64,000 nt of DNA from Turicibacter sp. TJ11 (GCF_021497505.1 NZ_CP069349.1:2445780-2509779); one strand, 5' to 3'. Shown: positions 51,056 to 60,466, counted from the stretch's first letter. Notes: generated by a model from the sequence alone, not told the origin. Made by a program: numbers and translations.

Positions 51056-53488
51056 ATGAAGAAAATATCACTTAAAATTGAAGGTATGAGTTGTTCAGCT
51101 TGTGCCAATCGAATTGAACGAATCGTTAATAAGTTAGATGGTGTTGAAAAAGGTGTGGTTAACTTTGCCACTGAAACATTATCACTTGAGTATCATGAAG
51201 AAATCATGCAGTTAGATGAAGTAAAATCAGCGATTGAAAAAGCTGGATTTAAAGTCAAAAAAAATATAAAAGATTATACGTTTAAAGTTGAAGGAATGAG
51301 TTGTTCAGCTTGTGCGAATCGAATTGAAAAGGTTACAAAAAAACTTGAAGGCGTACAATTTGCATCTGTTAACTTTGCGACAGAAAAACTAACAATAAAA
51401 ATCGATGCTGATTTAGTAAGTTATGGACAGATTAAGTCAGTTGTTGAAAAGGCTGGATTTCAGTTAATCTCTGAAACTGATATAAAACAAGTGCAAGAGA
51501 AAAAATGGGGTGAAGACGTAAAATTATTAGTTCGTTTTATTATTTCCTTAATGTTTGCGATCCCATTATTAATTGTCTCTATGGGACATATGGTTGGAAT
51601 GCCACTTCCTCACTTCATTGATCCAATGATGAATCCATTAAATTTTGCTATTACTCAGCTGATTTTAACGATCCCAGTTGTTGTGACAGGCTATAAATTT
51701 TATTACGTTGGAATCAAAAACTTAATTCAATTAAGTCCTAATATGGATTCGTTAATTGCCATTGGAACGTTAACAGCCTTTTGTTATAGTTTATTTGGAA
51801 TTTATAAAATAAACGAAGGTGATGCTAGTTATGCGATGCACTTATACTTTGAATCAGCCGCTGTTATTTTAACTTTAATTACGTTAGGTAAATACTTAGA
51901 GGCTGTCTCAAAAGGTAAAACGTCACAGGCTATTAAAGCCTTGATGGGCTTAGCACCTAAAACAGCTAGGATTGAACGTAACGGTGTAGAATTAGAGGTT
52001 CCCATTGAAGAAGTAGCAGTAGGCGACATTGTCTTAGTTAGACCGGGTGAAAAATTACCGGTAGATGGTGAAGTGATTGAAGGAAGTACAGCTATTGATG
52101 AGTCCATGTTAACAGGAGAGAGTCTTCCGGTTGAAAAGACTGTAGGGGATGTAGTGATTGGAGCAAGTTTGAATAAGACTGGATTTATAAAATATAAGGC
52201 AACAAAAGTAGGACGCGACACAGTACTTTCACAGATTGTAAAATTAGTAGAAGATGCGCAAGGTTCGAAAGCGCCAATCGCCAAAATGGCAGATATTATA
52301 TCAGCTTACTTTGTACCTATTGTCATTGGATTAGCGTTCTTATCAGCCATAGCTTGGTTACTTGCCGCACAATCAGGTGTGTTTGCTTTATCTATCTTCA
52401 TTTCAGTTTTAGTAATTGCTTGTCCTTGTGCTTTAGGTTTAGCCACTCCAACAGCGATTATGGTTGGAACAGGAAAAGGTGCTGAATATGGCGTTTTAAT
52501 TAAAGGTGGAGAAGCGTTAGAAACAACGCATAAACTAACGACTATTATATTTGATAAAACAGGAACCATTACAGAAGGTAAACCAAAAGTAACAGATATT
52601 ATTACAACTTCACTAACAAAGGAACAATTGCTTTATTATGCAGCTAGTGCTGAAAAAGGGTCTGAACATCCGTTAGGAGAAGCCATTGTTAAAGAAGCAC
52701 TTGATCGAGGTTATTCATTAGGTGATTTAGAATCATTCCGTGCAGTAACTGGTCATGGAATTGAAGTTGTGATCGAAGGAAAACAAGTTTTAATTGGTAA
52801 TAAAAAACTAATGATTGAAAACACTATTGATGTAACACCGTTAAGTGAAGTGTCAGATCAGTTAGCTTATGATGGAAAAACACCGATGTATATAGCGATT
52901 GATCATCAACTTGCAGGAATCATTGCAGTTGCAGATACGGTTAAAGAGAGTAGCAGACAAGCCATTGAAAAATTACATGAGATGGGAATTAAAGTGGCGA
53001 TGATCACAGGTGATAATCAAAAGACAGCAGATGCAATTGCTCGTCAGGTTGGAATCGATTTAGTGTTAGCTGAAGTATTGCCAATTGATAAAGCGAAAGA
53101 AGTGAAAAAACTTCAGGCTTTAGGTGAAAAAGTAGGAATGGTTGGCGATGGAATCAATGATGCACCTGCATTAGCTAGTGCCGACATTGGAATCGCAATC
53201 GGTAGCGGAACAGATGTTGCCATTGAATCAGCAGATATTGTTTTAATGAAGAGCGATTTAATGGATGTTTTAACTGCTATTAAATTAAGTCGTGCAACGA
53301 TTAAAAATATTAAAGAAAATTTATTCTGGGCATTTGCTTATAACGTTCTTGGAATTCCAGTTGCGATGGGTATTTTACATGTATTTGGTGGACCATTGCT
53401 AAATCCAATGATCGCAGCAGCAGCGATGAGCTTAAGCTCAGTGTCTGTATTATTAAATGCCCTTCGTTTAACACGTTTTAAAGGTTAA
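51056..53488 (+). CDS. copA: Copper-exporting P1B ATPase CopA
   Basis: An 810-residue Cu(I) exporter. Two N-terminal HMA domains with GMSCSAC (Cys13/16 and Cys83/86), eight membrane helices, actuator TGES, ion path [11 protein letters not shown], phosphorylation [11 protein letters not shown] motif SEHPLG, and [21 protein letters not shown]-terminal membrane motifs [11 protein letters not shown] and [20 protein letters not shown]-like segment confirm copper type. Second gene of the csoR operon, acting with the CopZ chaperone downstream. Confidence 0.97.
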   Translation: MKKISLKIEGMSCSACANRIERIVNKLDGVEKGVVNFATETLSLEYHEEIMQLDEVKSAIEKAGFKVKKNIKDYTFKVEGMSCSACANRIEKVTKKLEGVQFASVNFATEKLTIKIDADLVSYGQIKSVVEKAGFQLISETDIKQVQEKKWGEDVKLLVRFIISLMFAIPLLIVSMGHMVGMPLPHFIDPMMNPLNFAITQLILTIPVVVTGYKFYYVGIKNLIQLSPNMDSLIAIGTLTAFCYSLFGIYKINEGDASYAMHLYFESAAVILTLITLGKYLEAVSKGKTSQAIKALMGLAPKTARIERNGVELEVPIEEVAVGDIVLVRPGEKLPVDGEVIEGSTAIDESMLTGESLPVEKTVGDVVIGASLNKTGFIKYKATKVGRDTVLSQIVKLVEDAQGSKAPIAKMADIISAYFVPIVIGLAFLSAIAWLLAAQSGVFALSIFISVLVIACPCALGLATPTAIMVGTGKGAEYGVLIKGGEALETTHKLTTIIFDKTGTITEGKPKVTDIITTSLTKEQLLYYAASAEKGSEHPLGEAIVKEALDRGYSLGDLESFRAVTGHGIEVVIEGKQVLIGNKKLMIENTIDVTPLSEVSDQLAYDGKTPMYIAIDHQLAGIIAVADTVKESSRQAIEKLHEMGIKVAMITGDNQKTADAIARQVGIDLVLAEVLPIDKAKEVKKLQALGEKVGMVGDGINDAPALASADIGIAIGSGTDVAIESADIVLMKSDLMDVLTAIKLSRATIKNIKENLFWAFAYNVLGIPVAMGILHVFGGPLLNPMIAAAAMSLSSVSVLLNALRLTRFKG

Positions 53489-53511
53489 TAAAAAATAGAG
53501 GTGACGATACG

Positions 53512-53715
53512 ATGAAAAAGAAAGTTCAATTAGAGGGAATGAAATGTTCAAATTGTGTAGAGCATGTGAAGAAAGTATTAGGTGATTTAAATGACACAAC
53601 CGATATTCAAGTTGATTTAGGAAGTCAATTAGTTTTATTAGAAACAACGGTTAGTGATGAATTAATTAAACAAACGATTGATGATGCAGGATTTTCAGTT
53701 TTAGGAATTGATTAA
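53512..53715 (+). CDS. copZ: Copper chaperone CopZ
   Basis: A 67-residue single HMA domain with metal site GMKCSNC (Cys12/Cys15). It carries Cu(I) in the cytoplasm to CopA. Last gene of the operon; GAGGTG precedes the ATG, terminator follows. Confidence 0.93.
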   Translation: MKKKVQLEGMKCSNCVEHVKKVLGDLNDTTDIQVDLGSQLVLLETTVSDELIKQTIDDAGFSVLGID

Positions 53716-53736
53716 TTGCTTAAAAATGATTGATAT

Positions 53737-53771
53737 AAAAAATGCGACTGTGATAACAGTCGTATTTTTTG
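53737..53771. terminator. Terminator after copZ
   Basis: AAATGCGACTGT, loop GATA, ACAGTCGTATTT (one mismatch), followed by T; can also serve the converging minus-strand gene. Confidence 0.88.
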
Positions 53772-53789
53772 CGTTAAACATTAAATGAT

Positions 53790-54140
53790 TTATAAAAATA
53801 AAGGTAAGCAAATAAACCAAATTAAATGCAATAGATTAATACTTAAATAAAAGCAAAGTAAGGCAAGTAAACAGTAATTTGTTAGGCGTACCATGTGGAG
53901 ACTAGCTGTTTTTAATCGCATATAGAGATAAAGAAAAAGAAGTGCAGGTAAAATTCCTTTGATGAAAAATGTATATAACTCACTTTTTAAGATAATAGCC
54001 ATTAAAGGATTAGCTTCTATAATCACTCCTGTTTTTAAAAGGAACACAGTGAAGATAATATCTGTTAAGTTTAGAAGATAAAGAAGAATGAGTTTTAATT
54101 TTAAGTTGGGAAGTTGATATTGCTTCATAAAATTGATCAT
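53790..54140 (-). CDS. DUF5658-like small membrane protein
   Basis: A 116-residue protein with about four hydrophobic helices. LLNLTDIIFTVFLLKTGVIIEANPLMA is the pattern I associate with DUF5658 (a helix with Asp, then EANP). Function is not known. GGTGG precedes the ATG. Convergent with the copper operon; nothing suggests a metal role. Confidence 0.65.
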   Translation of the reverse strand: MINFMKQYQLPNLKLKLILLYLLNLTDIIFTVFLLKTGVIIEANPLMAIILKSELYTFFIKGILPALLFLYLYMRLKTASLHMVRLTNYCLLALLCFYLSINLLHLIWFICLPLFL

Positions 54141-54307
54141 AAATTACCACCTATTAGAATGTTGTAGCTTTATTATAGAGTTTAGTGTCACATCCTATTC
54201 AATTTGGTAAAATTAACGAGATAATTTTTGATCAATATGTTTAGGGTTACTCTCTTGCTCATTTGATAGGTTTATGATACTTTTTAAAAAGTGAAAGATT
54301 TGAGTTT

Positions 54308-54544
54308 ATGAAAACAGAATTAGCTCTTGCAATAGCGCTTAGTGTGATGATCTGTGGAACAATCTTAAATGAATAATTAAAAACAGGTGAAGTAATCGAA
54401 CTTAAATTTGATTCATCAAGTGAAGGACACCTTACTATTGTTTATCAAGCAGATATTCATGAGGGGTATATGGATGGATTAAAAGCTTTAGCATTTCAAA
54501 AGATAAGTTATGAATTAAAAGTTGTAAAAAAAACATTTGATTAG
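54308..54544 (+). pseudogene. Small exported-type protein gene with an internal stop
   Basis: ATG 54308 opens MKTELALAIALSVMICGTIL, a signal-peptide-like start, then a TAA at 54374-54376. The same frame continues with 55 good codons (LKTGEVIELKFDSSSEGHLT in part, then QADIHEGYMDG) to TAG 54542-54544. A single nonsense change would account for the break. The total would be 78 residues. No family recognised; the ribosome-binding site is weak. It ends 12 bases before the maa start. Confidence 0.45.
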
Positions 54545-54555
54545 GAGTGACTAAG

Positions 54556-55101
54556 ATGACAGAAAAAGAAAAGATGTTAGCTGGAGAGCTATATATGGCT
54601 TCAGATAAGGAGCTTTTTGAAGAACATTTGAGAGCACAAAAAATTTTACGAGAGTTTAATCAGTCAGAGGATGATTTAAATCGTAGCGAGATTTTAAAAC
54701 CCTTATTCGGAAAAACGGGAAAGAACTTTTGTATTAAGCCGACATTTCGCTGTGATTATGGCTATAACATTCATGTAGGAGAAAATTTCTTTGCTAATTA
54801 CGACTGTGTTATTTTAGATGTTTGTAAAGTAACCATTGGGGATAACTGTATGTTAGCACCGCGTGTTTGTATTTATACAGCCACACATCCATTAGATGCA
54901 CCGACTCGAATTTCAGGCTTAGAGTATGGAAAAGAAGTTAAAATTGGAGATAATGTATGGATTGGTGGAAGTGCAGTCATTGTTCCTGGGGTGACGATTG
55001 GAAATAACGTTGTTGTTGCCGCAGGGTCAGTTGTTGTAAAGGATGTGCCTGATAATGTTGTAGTAGGAGGAAATCCAGCTAAAATTATTAAGTATTTATA
55101 A
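54556..55101 (+). CDS. maa: Maltose/galactoside O-acetyltransferase family protein
   Basis: A 181-residue left-handed parallel beta-helix acetyltransferase (LacA/Maa/NodL). N-terminal [20 protein letters not shown] is the Maa signature; hexapeptide repeats run from about residue 70, with catalytic His in [11 protein letters not shown] and [20 protein letters not shown]. Transfers acetyl from acetyl-CoA to a sugar. ATG 54556 follows TTAGGAGTG; an in-frame GTG at 54547 is inside the ribosome-binding site. Confidence 0.9.
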   Translation: MTEKEKMLAGELYMASDKELFEEHLRAQKILREFNQSEDDLNRSEILKPLFGKTGKNFCIKPTFRCDYGYNIHVGENFFANYDCVILDVCKVTIGDNCMLAPRVCIYTATHPLDAPTRISGLEYGKEVKIGDNVWIGGSAVIVPGVTIGNNVVVAAGSVVVKDVPDNVVVGGNPAKIIKYL

Positions 55102-55233
55102 AAATATGACTTACAAATATTAATTGATAGATGATAAGGCATGAGAGGATTCATCTTTTATTGATATAGTGACTACTAGGTAATAGACGAACTAGTAACG
55201 ATTAAATTCTTCTAAGGCGTTAAGTCATTAATA

Positions 55234-55242
55234 TGTTATAAT
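55234..55242 (+). promoter_or_regulatory. Extended -10 promoter of the HD-domain gene
   Basis: TGTTATAAT is an extended -10 box 28 bases before the start codon; no -35 box is evident. Confidence 0.5.
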
Positions 55243-55269
55243 GGTTTAAATAAAAGGAGGATTTCTCGG

Positions 55270-55857
55270 ATGATGGAACGTTTTAAAAAGCAGTTAAATT
55301 TCTTAATTGAAATTGATCAAGTAAAAAATATTTTACGTATGACTTCAATTGCAGATGGATCACGTCGTGAAAATGATGCAGAACATTCATGGAGTTTAGC
55401 CATGATGGCTGTCTTGTTTGCTGAATATGTAGACGATCAGATTGATTTATTAAAAGTCATTAAAATGGTATTAATTCATGACTTAGTAGAGATTCATGCA
55501 GGAGATACATTTTGTTTTGATGAAGCGGGAATGCAAGATAAGGAAGCTCGTGAACAAGCATCCGCAGATAAGATTTTCGGTTTATTAGAACACGATCAAG
55601 GTCAAGAATTACGTCAATTATGGGAAGAGTTTGAATCTTGTGAAACACTAGAGGCAGAGTATGCGGCAATGCTTGATCGATTACAGCCACTCATTATGAA
55701 TTATATTAATGAAGGTGGGACTTGGGCACAGCACCAGATTTCAGTTGAACAAGTATATAAAAGAAATCAAATTACTTTAGAAAAGGGACCTCAAGTGTTT
55801 AAAGACTTTATTCATGAAGTTATTGAGGAATGTGTGGCTAAAGGTTATATTAAATAA
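55270..55857 (+). CDS. HD-domain hydrolase (YfbR/HDDC2-like)
   Basis: A 195-residue HD-domain metal phosphohydrolase. Metal motifs: ENDAEHSWSLAMMA (first His), VLIHDLVEIHAGD (the HD pair) and a later Asp in MLDRLQPLIMNYINEGG. Closest in outline to YfbR/HDDC2 5'-deoxynucleotidases, which remove phosphate from dNMPs. Two ATGs in a row after AAAGGAGG; the first is used. A strong palindromic terminator follows. Confidence 0.88.
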   Translation: MMERFKKQLNFLIEIDQVKNILRMTSIADGSRRENDAEHSWSLAMMAVLFAEYVDDQIDLLKVIKMVLIHDLVEIHAGDTFCFDEAGMQDKEAREQASADKIFGLLEHDQGQELRQLWEEFESCETLEAEYAAMLDRLQPLIMNYINEGGTWAQHQISVEQVYKRNQITLEKGPQVFKDFIHEVIEECVAKGYIK

Positions 55858-55860
55858 TGA

Positions 55861-55896
55861 AAAAGTCGCTCGTTTAATTAACGAGCGACTTTTTTT
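55861..55896. terminator. Bidirectional terminator, HD gene / thrE
   Basis: AAAAGTCGCTCGTT and AACGAGCGACTTTT arms around a short AT loop, flanked by A and T runs. It overlaps the 3' end of the minus-strand ThrE subunit gene. Confidence 0.92.
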
Positions 55897-56333
55897 CTAT
55901 GTTTATCTAATTTCATACGATTCGTTAAACGAACGAGTGAAGAGACGAGTAAGATTCCAAACGCAAGGCAACCAGCGATTGCAATTGTATGAACAAAGGT
56001 AGCTAAAAATTCATCAATATTTCCTTCAATAAAATGCTCCATCGTGTAATAAATCCCGCTACCGGGTACAAGAGGAATTAGAGCAGCAATTAAGTAAACA
56101 GTGACGGGAACTTTATGTAATCTTGCCATGATTTCAGCATATAAAGCAATCACAACTGTGGCAACAAAATATTGACTCAAATCATTTCCGAAAAAAGCTG
56201 ATAGTTCATAGGCGATCCATCCTAGTGCCCCTCCGAGTGAAGCGAAAAAGACCATTTTTCCACGAATATTAAACATAATACAAAATCCAATCGTGGCAAT
56301 GAATGAATATAAACAAGAGAGTAAGATAGCCAT
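55878..56333 (-). CDS. Threonine/serine exporter, ThrE_2 subunit (YjjB-like)
   Basis: A 151-residue membrane protein with about four or five helices (FIATIGFCIMFNIRGKMVFF, LYAEIMARLHKVPVTVYLIAALIPLVPG in part). It is the DUF3815/ThrE_2 half of the split threonine/serine exporter. The partner gene lies 9 bases upstream on the same strand. The short basic C-terminal tail is coded within a terminator palindrome. Confidence 0.88.
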   Translation of the reverse strand: MAILLSCLYSFIATIGFCIMFNIRGKMVFFASLGGALGWIAYELSAFFGNDLSQYFVATVVIALYAEIMARLHKVPVTVYLIAALIPLVPGSGIYYTMEHFIEGNIDEFLATFVHTIAIAGCLAFGILLVSSLVRLTNRMKLDKHRKKVAR

Positions 56334-56342
56334 AACATCCTC

Positions 56343-57098
56343 CTAAAAATATGCCGATAATGAGAGTGCGATCCCTGTACCAAGTGCAATGGATGTAGCT
56401 GTTAACAAGGCCTCTGTCATTTTTGTTTGTCCGGCAATGAAGTCTCCAGCAATGACATCACGAACAGAGTTAGTAATAGCAACACCAGGAACTAAATTCA
56501 TCACCATTCCAATAATCATCTTATCAACATGTTGTGCAATCTCCAAATCACAGGCAACGGTTGCTAAAAAGGCGCTTATTATACTACATAAGATAGTGAC
56601 GAAAAAAGGATTAGTTCCAAATCGTTCTAAATAATAAGAGACGATTTTAATTAAAGGACCAATCAGCATCGCACAAAAAGCATCTGCCAAATTACCACCA
56701 AAGAATAAAGTAAATGTCGATGATGTTAAGGCATAAGCGAGTAGTTGAATTTTAAAACTATAAACGGGACGTGATGCGATGGCGTCTAGTTCCTCACTGA
56801 CTAGCTTTAGTTCAGGTGTCGTTTGACAAATTTGTCGACAAAGATGATTTAAACGTTCAACTTTATCAAAATTAGTCGATCGAACATGAATCCGTTTTGC
56901 TTTAGTTAAATTAACGTTATCAGGCGTTGTTATTGTTGTGATAATAGTTGTTGGAACAGCGTAGACGTCTACTTCCTTTACACCATAGGCTAGTGCCATG
57001 CGTTGGATCGATTCTTCTACGCGGTATATTTCAGCACCACTTTCAAGAAGCATTTTTCCAAGTTGTGTACTGATATTTAGTAATTTATTAAAGTCCAT
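56343..57098 (-). CDS. Threonine/serine exporter, ThrE_1 subunit (YjjP-like)
   Basis: A 251-residue protein of the DUF1212/ThrE_1 family: a soluble N-terminal part (LGKMLLESGAEIYRVEESIQRMA, residues ~15-110) and five C-terminal helices with VPGVAITNSVRDVIAGDFIAG. Together with the next gene it forms a complete ThrE-type exporter of small amino acids. ATG 57098 follows GAGGTG; an in-frame GTG at 57107 falls inside that site. Confidence 0.9.
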   Translation of the reverse strand: MDFNKLLNISTQLGKMLLESGAEIYRVEESIQRMALAYGVKEVDVYAVPTTIITTITTPDNVNLTKAKRIHVRSTNFDKVERLNHLCRQICQTTPELKLVSEELDAIASRPVYSFKIQLLAYALTSSTFTLFFGGNLADAFCAMLIGPLIKIVSYYLERFGTNPFFVTILCSIISAFLATVACDLEIAQHVDKMIIGMVMNLVPGVAITNSVRDVIAGDFIAGQTKMTEALLTATSIALGTGIALSLSAYF

Positions 57099-57610
57099 GT
57101 TTAACACCTCACGGAAAGTATAACATATGTCAATGACAGAATGGTAAAAGAATTGAATTTGATGAATATAATAATTCGGTATATTTAATGATCCACTTAG
57201 TATACTTCTTAATATAGTTTAGTATGTCAAGGTATCATTTTTTTGTAGAGCACTTATCTGTTATTATCTAGTATTGAAGTTTTATCTTGATTTACATGAA
57301 TCATGTATTCACCCAATTAGTCTTATCTTCGTTTTTAAGAAGATTTCAGGAAATTAAAACTTAAATTACCATATTATAATTTATAAAAAAGGGAATAAAA
57401 TGTTTTGGTTGTCGAATTTTGGTGATTGAATTGTTGTATAGAAAGAGTATTTTCGTTTGCTTATTTATATGTGGTATGATACAATGAGTTTAACTTAATA
57501 GTCTTTTTTGATTTAAATTTGAACCATGGGGTAGTGCGCAACTCGAACATTGATTGAAATTTTTTGAAATATGGCTTTAAGAAATAAAAATTTACAGGAG
57601 GTACTTGATT
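57099..57610. other. Intergenic region thrE-csp with long csp leader
   Basis: About 510 AT-rich bases. The distal part holds the csp promoter and a leader of about 115 nt. The first ~330 bases hold no gene I can support. Confidence 0.5.
57457..57485 (+). promoter_or_regulatory. csp promoter
   Basis: TTGCTT (57457-57462), 17-nt spacer, TACAAT (57480-57485). The start codon is about 120 bases downstream, so the mRNA has a long leader, as cold-shock genes often do. Confidence 0.65.
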
Positions 57611-57811
57611 ATGACTACAGGTACAGTAAAATGGTTTAACTCAGAAAAAGGTTTCGGATTCATCACTGTTGAAGGTGGAAACGACGTATTCGCTCACTTC
57701 TCAGCAATCCAAGGAGAAGGATTCAAAACTTTAGAAGAAGGTCAAAAAGTTTCTTTCGAAATCGTTGAAGGTGACCGTGGACCTCAAGCAGCTAACATCG
57801 TTAAATTATAA
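57611..57811 (+). CDS. Cold-shock protein
   Basis: A 66-residue CspA/CspB-type nucleic-acid chaperone made of a single OB fold. RNP1 (KGFGFITV) and RNP2 (DVFAHFSAI) are intact, with [13 protein letters not shown] and [11 protein letters not shown] ends. AGGAGGT precedes ATG 57611; an in-frame TTG at 57605 is too close to that site. Strong codon bias and a long leader point to high, temperature-regulated expression. Confidence 0.96.
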   Translation: MTTGTVKWFNSEKGFGFITVEGGNDVFAHFSAIQGEGFKTLEEGQKVSFEIVEGDRGPQAANIVKL

Positions 57812-57829
57812 TTTTAACCAAATAGCTTT

Positions 57830-57865
57830 AAACTGTGGATAAAATATTTATCCACAGTTTTTTTT
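57830..57865 (+). terminator. Terminator after csp
   Basis: AAACTGTGGATAAA, loop ATA, TTTATCCACAGTTT, T run: a 14-bp perfect stem. Confidence 0.93.
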
Positions 57866-58136
57866 ATTTTATCCAATTAGTCTAAAAGTGGAACGATCAG
57901 TATATATTTATTATATAGACAATTTCTCCTATCGTTTTTATATAAGTCCAAAGAAGTGATTAATGATTAAAAATCTTAAAGTTCTGTTAGGGATAAAGCT
58001 CTTTCAATTCAAAGTAACAAAGACTTTAAATCATAAAAATGAATGTACTGTGATTTATTAAAAACTACGGAATGAAAAGATATCAATAAAGGAGATTGCT
58101 ATTATCAGTTCTTCAAATAAAGAGGTGTGAACGATA
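57866..58136. other. Intergenic region csp-guaD
   Basis: AT-rich, no gene or purine-riboswitch core recognised. AAAGGAG at 58088-58094 looks like a ribosome-binding site, but no ATG follows at proper distance. Confidence 0.4.
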
Positions 58137-58604
58137 ATGAATAAATGGATGCGATTATGTATTGAAGAAGCAATTGAGGGGGTTCATCAAGAGGATGGAG
58201 GTCCTTTTGGAGCAGTCATTTTAAAAGATCATGAGCTGATTGCTCAAGCACATAATACGGTATTAAAAAGTCATGATCCGACAGCTCATGCTGAGATAAA
58301 TGCTATTCGTCAAGCATCACAAAAGTTACAACGATTTGATTTAAGTGATTGTATTTTAATCACGTCTGCAGAGCCGTGTCCGATGTGTTTATCCGCCATT
58401 ATGTGGGCAGGAATACGTCAAGTTTATTATGGATGCACGGTTCATGATGCAAAAGAGATAGGGTTTGCCGATGAATTTATTTATACATATATTCAAAATC
58501 GTTCAATAGAAAACGCTCCTATTCAGTTAGAGGAGTTACTAAGGGATGAAGCCTTACAGGCGTTTAAAGTATGGGAGGGAAAGAAGGATAAAACTCCATA
58601 CTAG
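58137..58604 (+). CDS. guaD: Guanine deaminase (cytidine-deaminase fold)
   Basis: A 155-residue Zn deaminase. Zn and catalytic residues: His51 and Glu53 in DPTAHAEINAIR, Cys81 and Cys84 in SAEPCPMCLSAIMW. GGPFGAVILKDHELIAQAHN and the C-terminal DEFIYTYI with a final Tyr closely follow B. subtilis GuaD, so guanine to xanthine conversion is more likely than tRNA adenosine editing (TadA). AGAGGTG precedes the ATG. Confidence 0.85.
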   Translation: MNKWMRLCIEEAIEGVHQEDGGPFGAVILKDHELIAQAHNTVLKSHDPTAHAEINAIRQASQKLQRFDLSDCILITSAEPCPMCLSAIMWAGIRQVYYGCTVHDAKEIGFADEFIYTYIQNRSIENAPIQLEELLRDEALQAFKVWEGKKDKTPY

Positions 58605-58631
58605 GAGGGTGAATGAGAGGAGAGTTAAGGT

Positions 58632-59426
58632 ATGAAGCACATTAGTTATGGAATGCCCCAGCTCATTGAGTTAGATCAGATTGAAGAAAGCGTTCAACTT
58701 TGTTCAGAACTAGGCCTAGACTTTATCGAGTTAAATTGTAATTTACCAGCGTGTCAACCTGAAATAATGAACGTTCAATACTTGAATTTATTAAAGTCAA
58801 AATATAATGTTTCTTATATACTTCGTCTACCAGAAAATCTTGACTTAGGTCATTTTAATCGCCATATTCGTGAGGCTCATTTAAGAGTCATCGAAGAAGC
58901 CATTGGTGTTGCTGATCGACTGGGCTGTAAGATTTTAAACATTCATATGAATCCGGGCCCTGAATTATCATTTTCAGACGATGAAGATTGCCTATACGAA
59001 AAATATGAACGACTATATTTAGAAAATTTAATGTCTAGTATGGAATTAATCGATATTTGGTTAGGTGGAACAGGCGTTTTAATAGGAATTGAAAATACAG
59101 GAATGTTTAATCGATCTTATATTCAAGCTGCTGTTAAGGAATTATTAAAGAGTGGTCGCTTTTGTCTGACTTGGAGTGAAAATCAAAAATCTAATTTATT
59201 AGACGATGATTATGAATTTTTATTAAAGCATCAATCAGAAATTAAGTATATTCATCTCCCTAATCAAGATGATGAAAAAAGACAATCAGTTACTTTTCAA
59301 GAGGGAATTAAAGAAAAGTTACAAATAGCCCAAAAAAATCAAGCAAGTGTATTAATCCAGGCTCAAACTAAGGAATCATTAAAACAATCAGTGGCTCGAA
59401 TTAAAGAATGGCATATCTTTAAATAA
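58632..59426 (+). CDS. Sugar-phosphate isomerase/epimerase-like TIM-barrel protein
   Basis: A 264-residue protein of the AP-endonuclease-2/xylose-isomerase-like TIM-barrel superfamily. Barrel-strand motifs: LGLDFIELNCNLP, LGCKILNIHMNPG (His), GVLIGIENTGMFN (Glu) and IKYIHLPNQDDE (His), the usual order of metal ligands. GGAGAG precedes the ATG. It follows guaD by 27 bases, so it may be in the same operon. The exact substrate cannot be told. Confidence 0.8.
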   Translation: MKHISYGMPQLIELDQIEESVQLCSELGLDFIELNCNLPACQPEIMNVQYLNLLKSKYNVSYILRLPENLDLGHFNRHIREAHLRVIEEAIGVADRLGCKILNIHMNPGPELSFSDDEDCLYEKYERLYLENLMSSMELIDIWLGGTGVLIGIENTGMFNRSYIQAAVKELLKSGRFCLTWSENQKSNLLDDDYEFLLKHQSEIKYIHLPNQDDEKRQSVTFQEGIKEKLQIAQKNQASVLIQAQTKESLKQSVARIKEWHIFK

Positions 59427-59483
59427 ACACTACTGCTTAATGAAGTGATTCATTATTTTAAATTTATTTGATTAAACTGCATA

Positions 59484-59514
59484 AAAAAACTCTAATATCA
59501 TTAGAGTTTTTTTA
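59484..59514. terminator. Bidirectional terminator
   Basis: AAAAAAACTCTAAT, loop ATC, ATTAGAGTTTTTTT between the converging TIM-barrel and 86-aa genes. Confidence 0.92.
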
Positions 59515-59772
59515 TTGCGAAAATTCAGATTGAAAAAATTCGATTTTAGCTTGTAAAATTCGTTCAAGTCCTGAAATCGCTTGAGAAATTTCAGATAAAC
59601 AAACTTTTGCATTATATAACTCGTCTGGAGTTATTCCTTGAGAGTTAATAATCGTATTTAAACGGTGTGATTCATGATAAATGACATCAGAAAAAAAAGA
59701 TTCCTGTAAAGCAATTGAGGCAATTAAGTTATTAATTGCCTGGTTGTGATTTGATTGATCAGATGATAACAT
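59512..59772 (-). CDS. Small, probably spore-associated protein (86 aa)
   Basis: An 86-residue, mostly helical protein with no membrane segment. The stretch NNLIASIALQESFFSDVIYHES resembles a short helical domain I recall from exosporium or spore-surface proteins, which often read NLIASIALEE...I.NAE; this is recollection. The gene has an excellent SigK-type promoter (next entry) and AAGGAGG before the ATG, and faces two coat-like genes, all pointing to a late sporulation role. Confidence 0.7.
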   Translation of the reverse strand: MLSSDQSNHNQAINNLIASIALQESFFSDVIYHESHRLNTIINSQGITPDELYNAKVCLSEISQAISGLERILQAKIEFFQSEFSQ

Positions 59773-59820
59773 GAAAAGTTCCTCCTTAGTGCCATGATTA
59801 AAATGTAGTTACTTATAGTT

Positions 59821-59848
59821 TAGTTTATGCAAAGAAAAATAAAGTGGT
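59821..59848 (-). promoter_or_regulatory. SigK-type sporulation promoter
   Basis: On the minus strand AC (59848-59847), 16 nt, then GCATAAACTA (59830-59821). This matches the Bacillus SigK consensus AC-N16-gCATAnnnTA exactly and lies about 50 bases before the ATG of the 86-aa gene. Confidence 0.65.
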
Positions 59849-59929
59849 TATATAAAGAAGTATCTTTTCGTGTGCATAACTAAGTTTATTGGATAAATAA
59901 TAAGGGTAAATGTATGAGGAGGTGAATTT

Positions 59930-60106
59930 ATGAGTCCAAAAGAACTTTTATATATTGAGGATGCATTAGGACATGCTCAACATATGGAGAAAAAATGTCG
60001 ATGCTGTGCTGATCAATTACAAGATCAAGAATTAAAACAAGTTGCAGAACGTTTAGCAAATAAACATAAAATGATGCTTAATGAACTTTATCAATTATTA
60101 AACTAA
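59930..60106 (+). CDS. Small CotF-associated protein (58 aa)
   Basis: A 58-residue helical protein beginning MSPKELLYIEDALGHAQHME, with a Cys-x-Cys-Cys cluster (CRCCADQL). AGGAGGTG precedes the ATG; the stop is 15 bases before the cotF-like gene. Short proteins with LLYIEDALGH and a Cys motif commonly precede CotF-family genes and are annotated as spore coat proteins. It is real by ribosome-binding site, spacing and neighbour; function is inferred from context. Confidence 0.8.
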   Translation: MSPKELLYIEDALGHAQHMEKKCRCCADQLQDQELKQVAERLANKHKMMLNELYQLLN

Positions 60107-60121
60107 CGAGGAGGGATTTCG

Positions 60122-60385
60122 ATGACTGATCGCGATTTAATGGAAGATATTCTATTAATTCTTAAAGGTGAAGCTGATTTACAATTACATGGAACGATTG
60201 AGTCTTCAACATCAAATGTTCATACAACGTTCAATAAAGTGTTAAATGAAACATTAACGATGCAAAATGAAGTTTATCAATTAATGGCTCAAAAAGGTTG
60301 GTATCCAACAGAGGCAGCTGAACAACAAAAAATTGCTCAAGCTAAACAAAAATACGCTCAAGCAGCGGGACAAAGCCAAAATTAA
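60122..60385 (+). CDS. CotF-family spore coat protein
   Basis: An 87-residue helical protein matching the Coat_F domain: MTDRDLMEDILLILKGEADL, HGTIESSTSNVHTTFNKVLN, and MAQKGWYPTEAAEQQKI, the YxLMxxKGWYxxxAA pattern of the family. Located in the spore coat or forespore. GGAGGG precedes the ATG. Forms an operon with the 58-aa gene upstream. The stop codon is followed at once by the first arm of a long inverted repeat. Confidence 0.9.
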   Translation: MTDRDLMEDILLILKGEADLQLHGTIESSTSNVHTTFNKVLNETLTMQNEVYQLMAQKGWYPTEAAEQQKIAQAKQKYAQAAGQSQN

Positions 60386-60424
60386 TAAAAAAGAGATTCC
60401 TTATTGAACATGTCTTTCAGTTTT

Positions 60425-60466
60425 ACAAAAAAGTAGGTAGAACCAATGGTCTAGCCTACTTTTTTA
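60425..60466 (+). terminator. Terminator after cotF
   Basis: GTAGG...CCTAC with inner ACC/GGT pairing, flanked by A and T runs. Confidence 0.8.

Noticed and set aside
58088-58130. Leader ORF upstream of guaD after AAAGGAG
   Set aside because: Only non-canonical start codons available at proper spacing; too weak to list.
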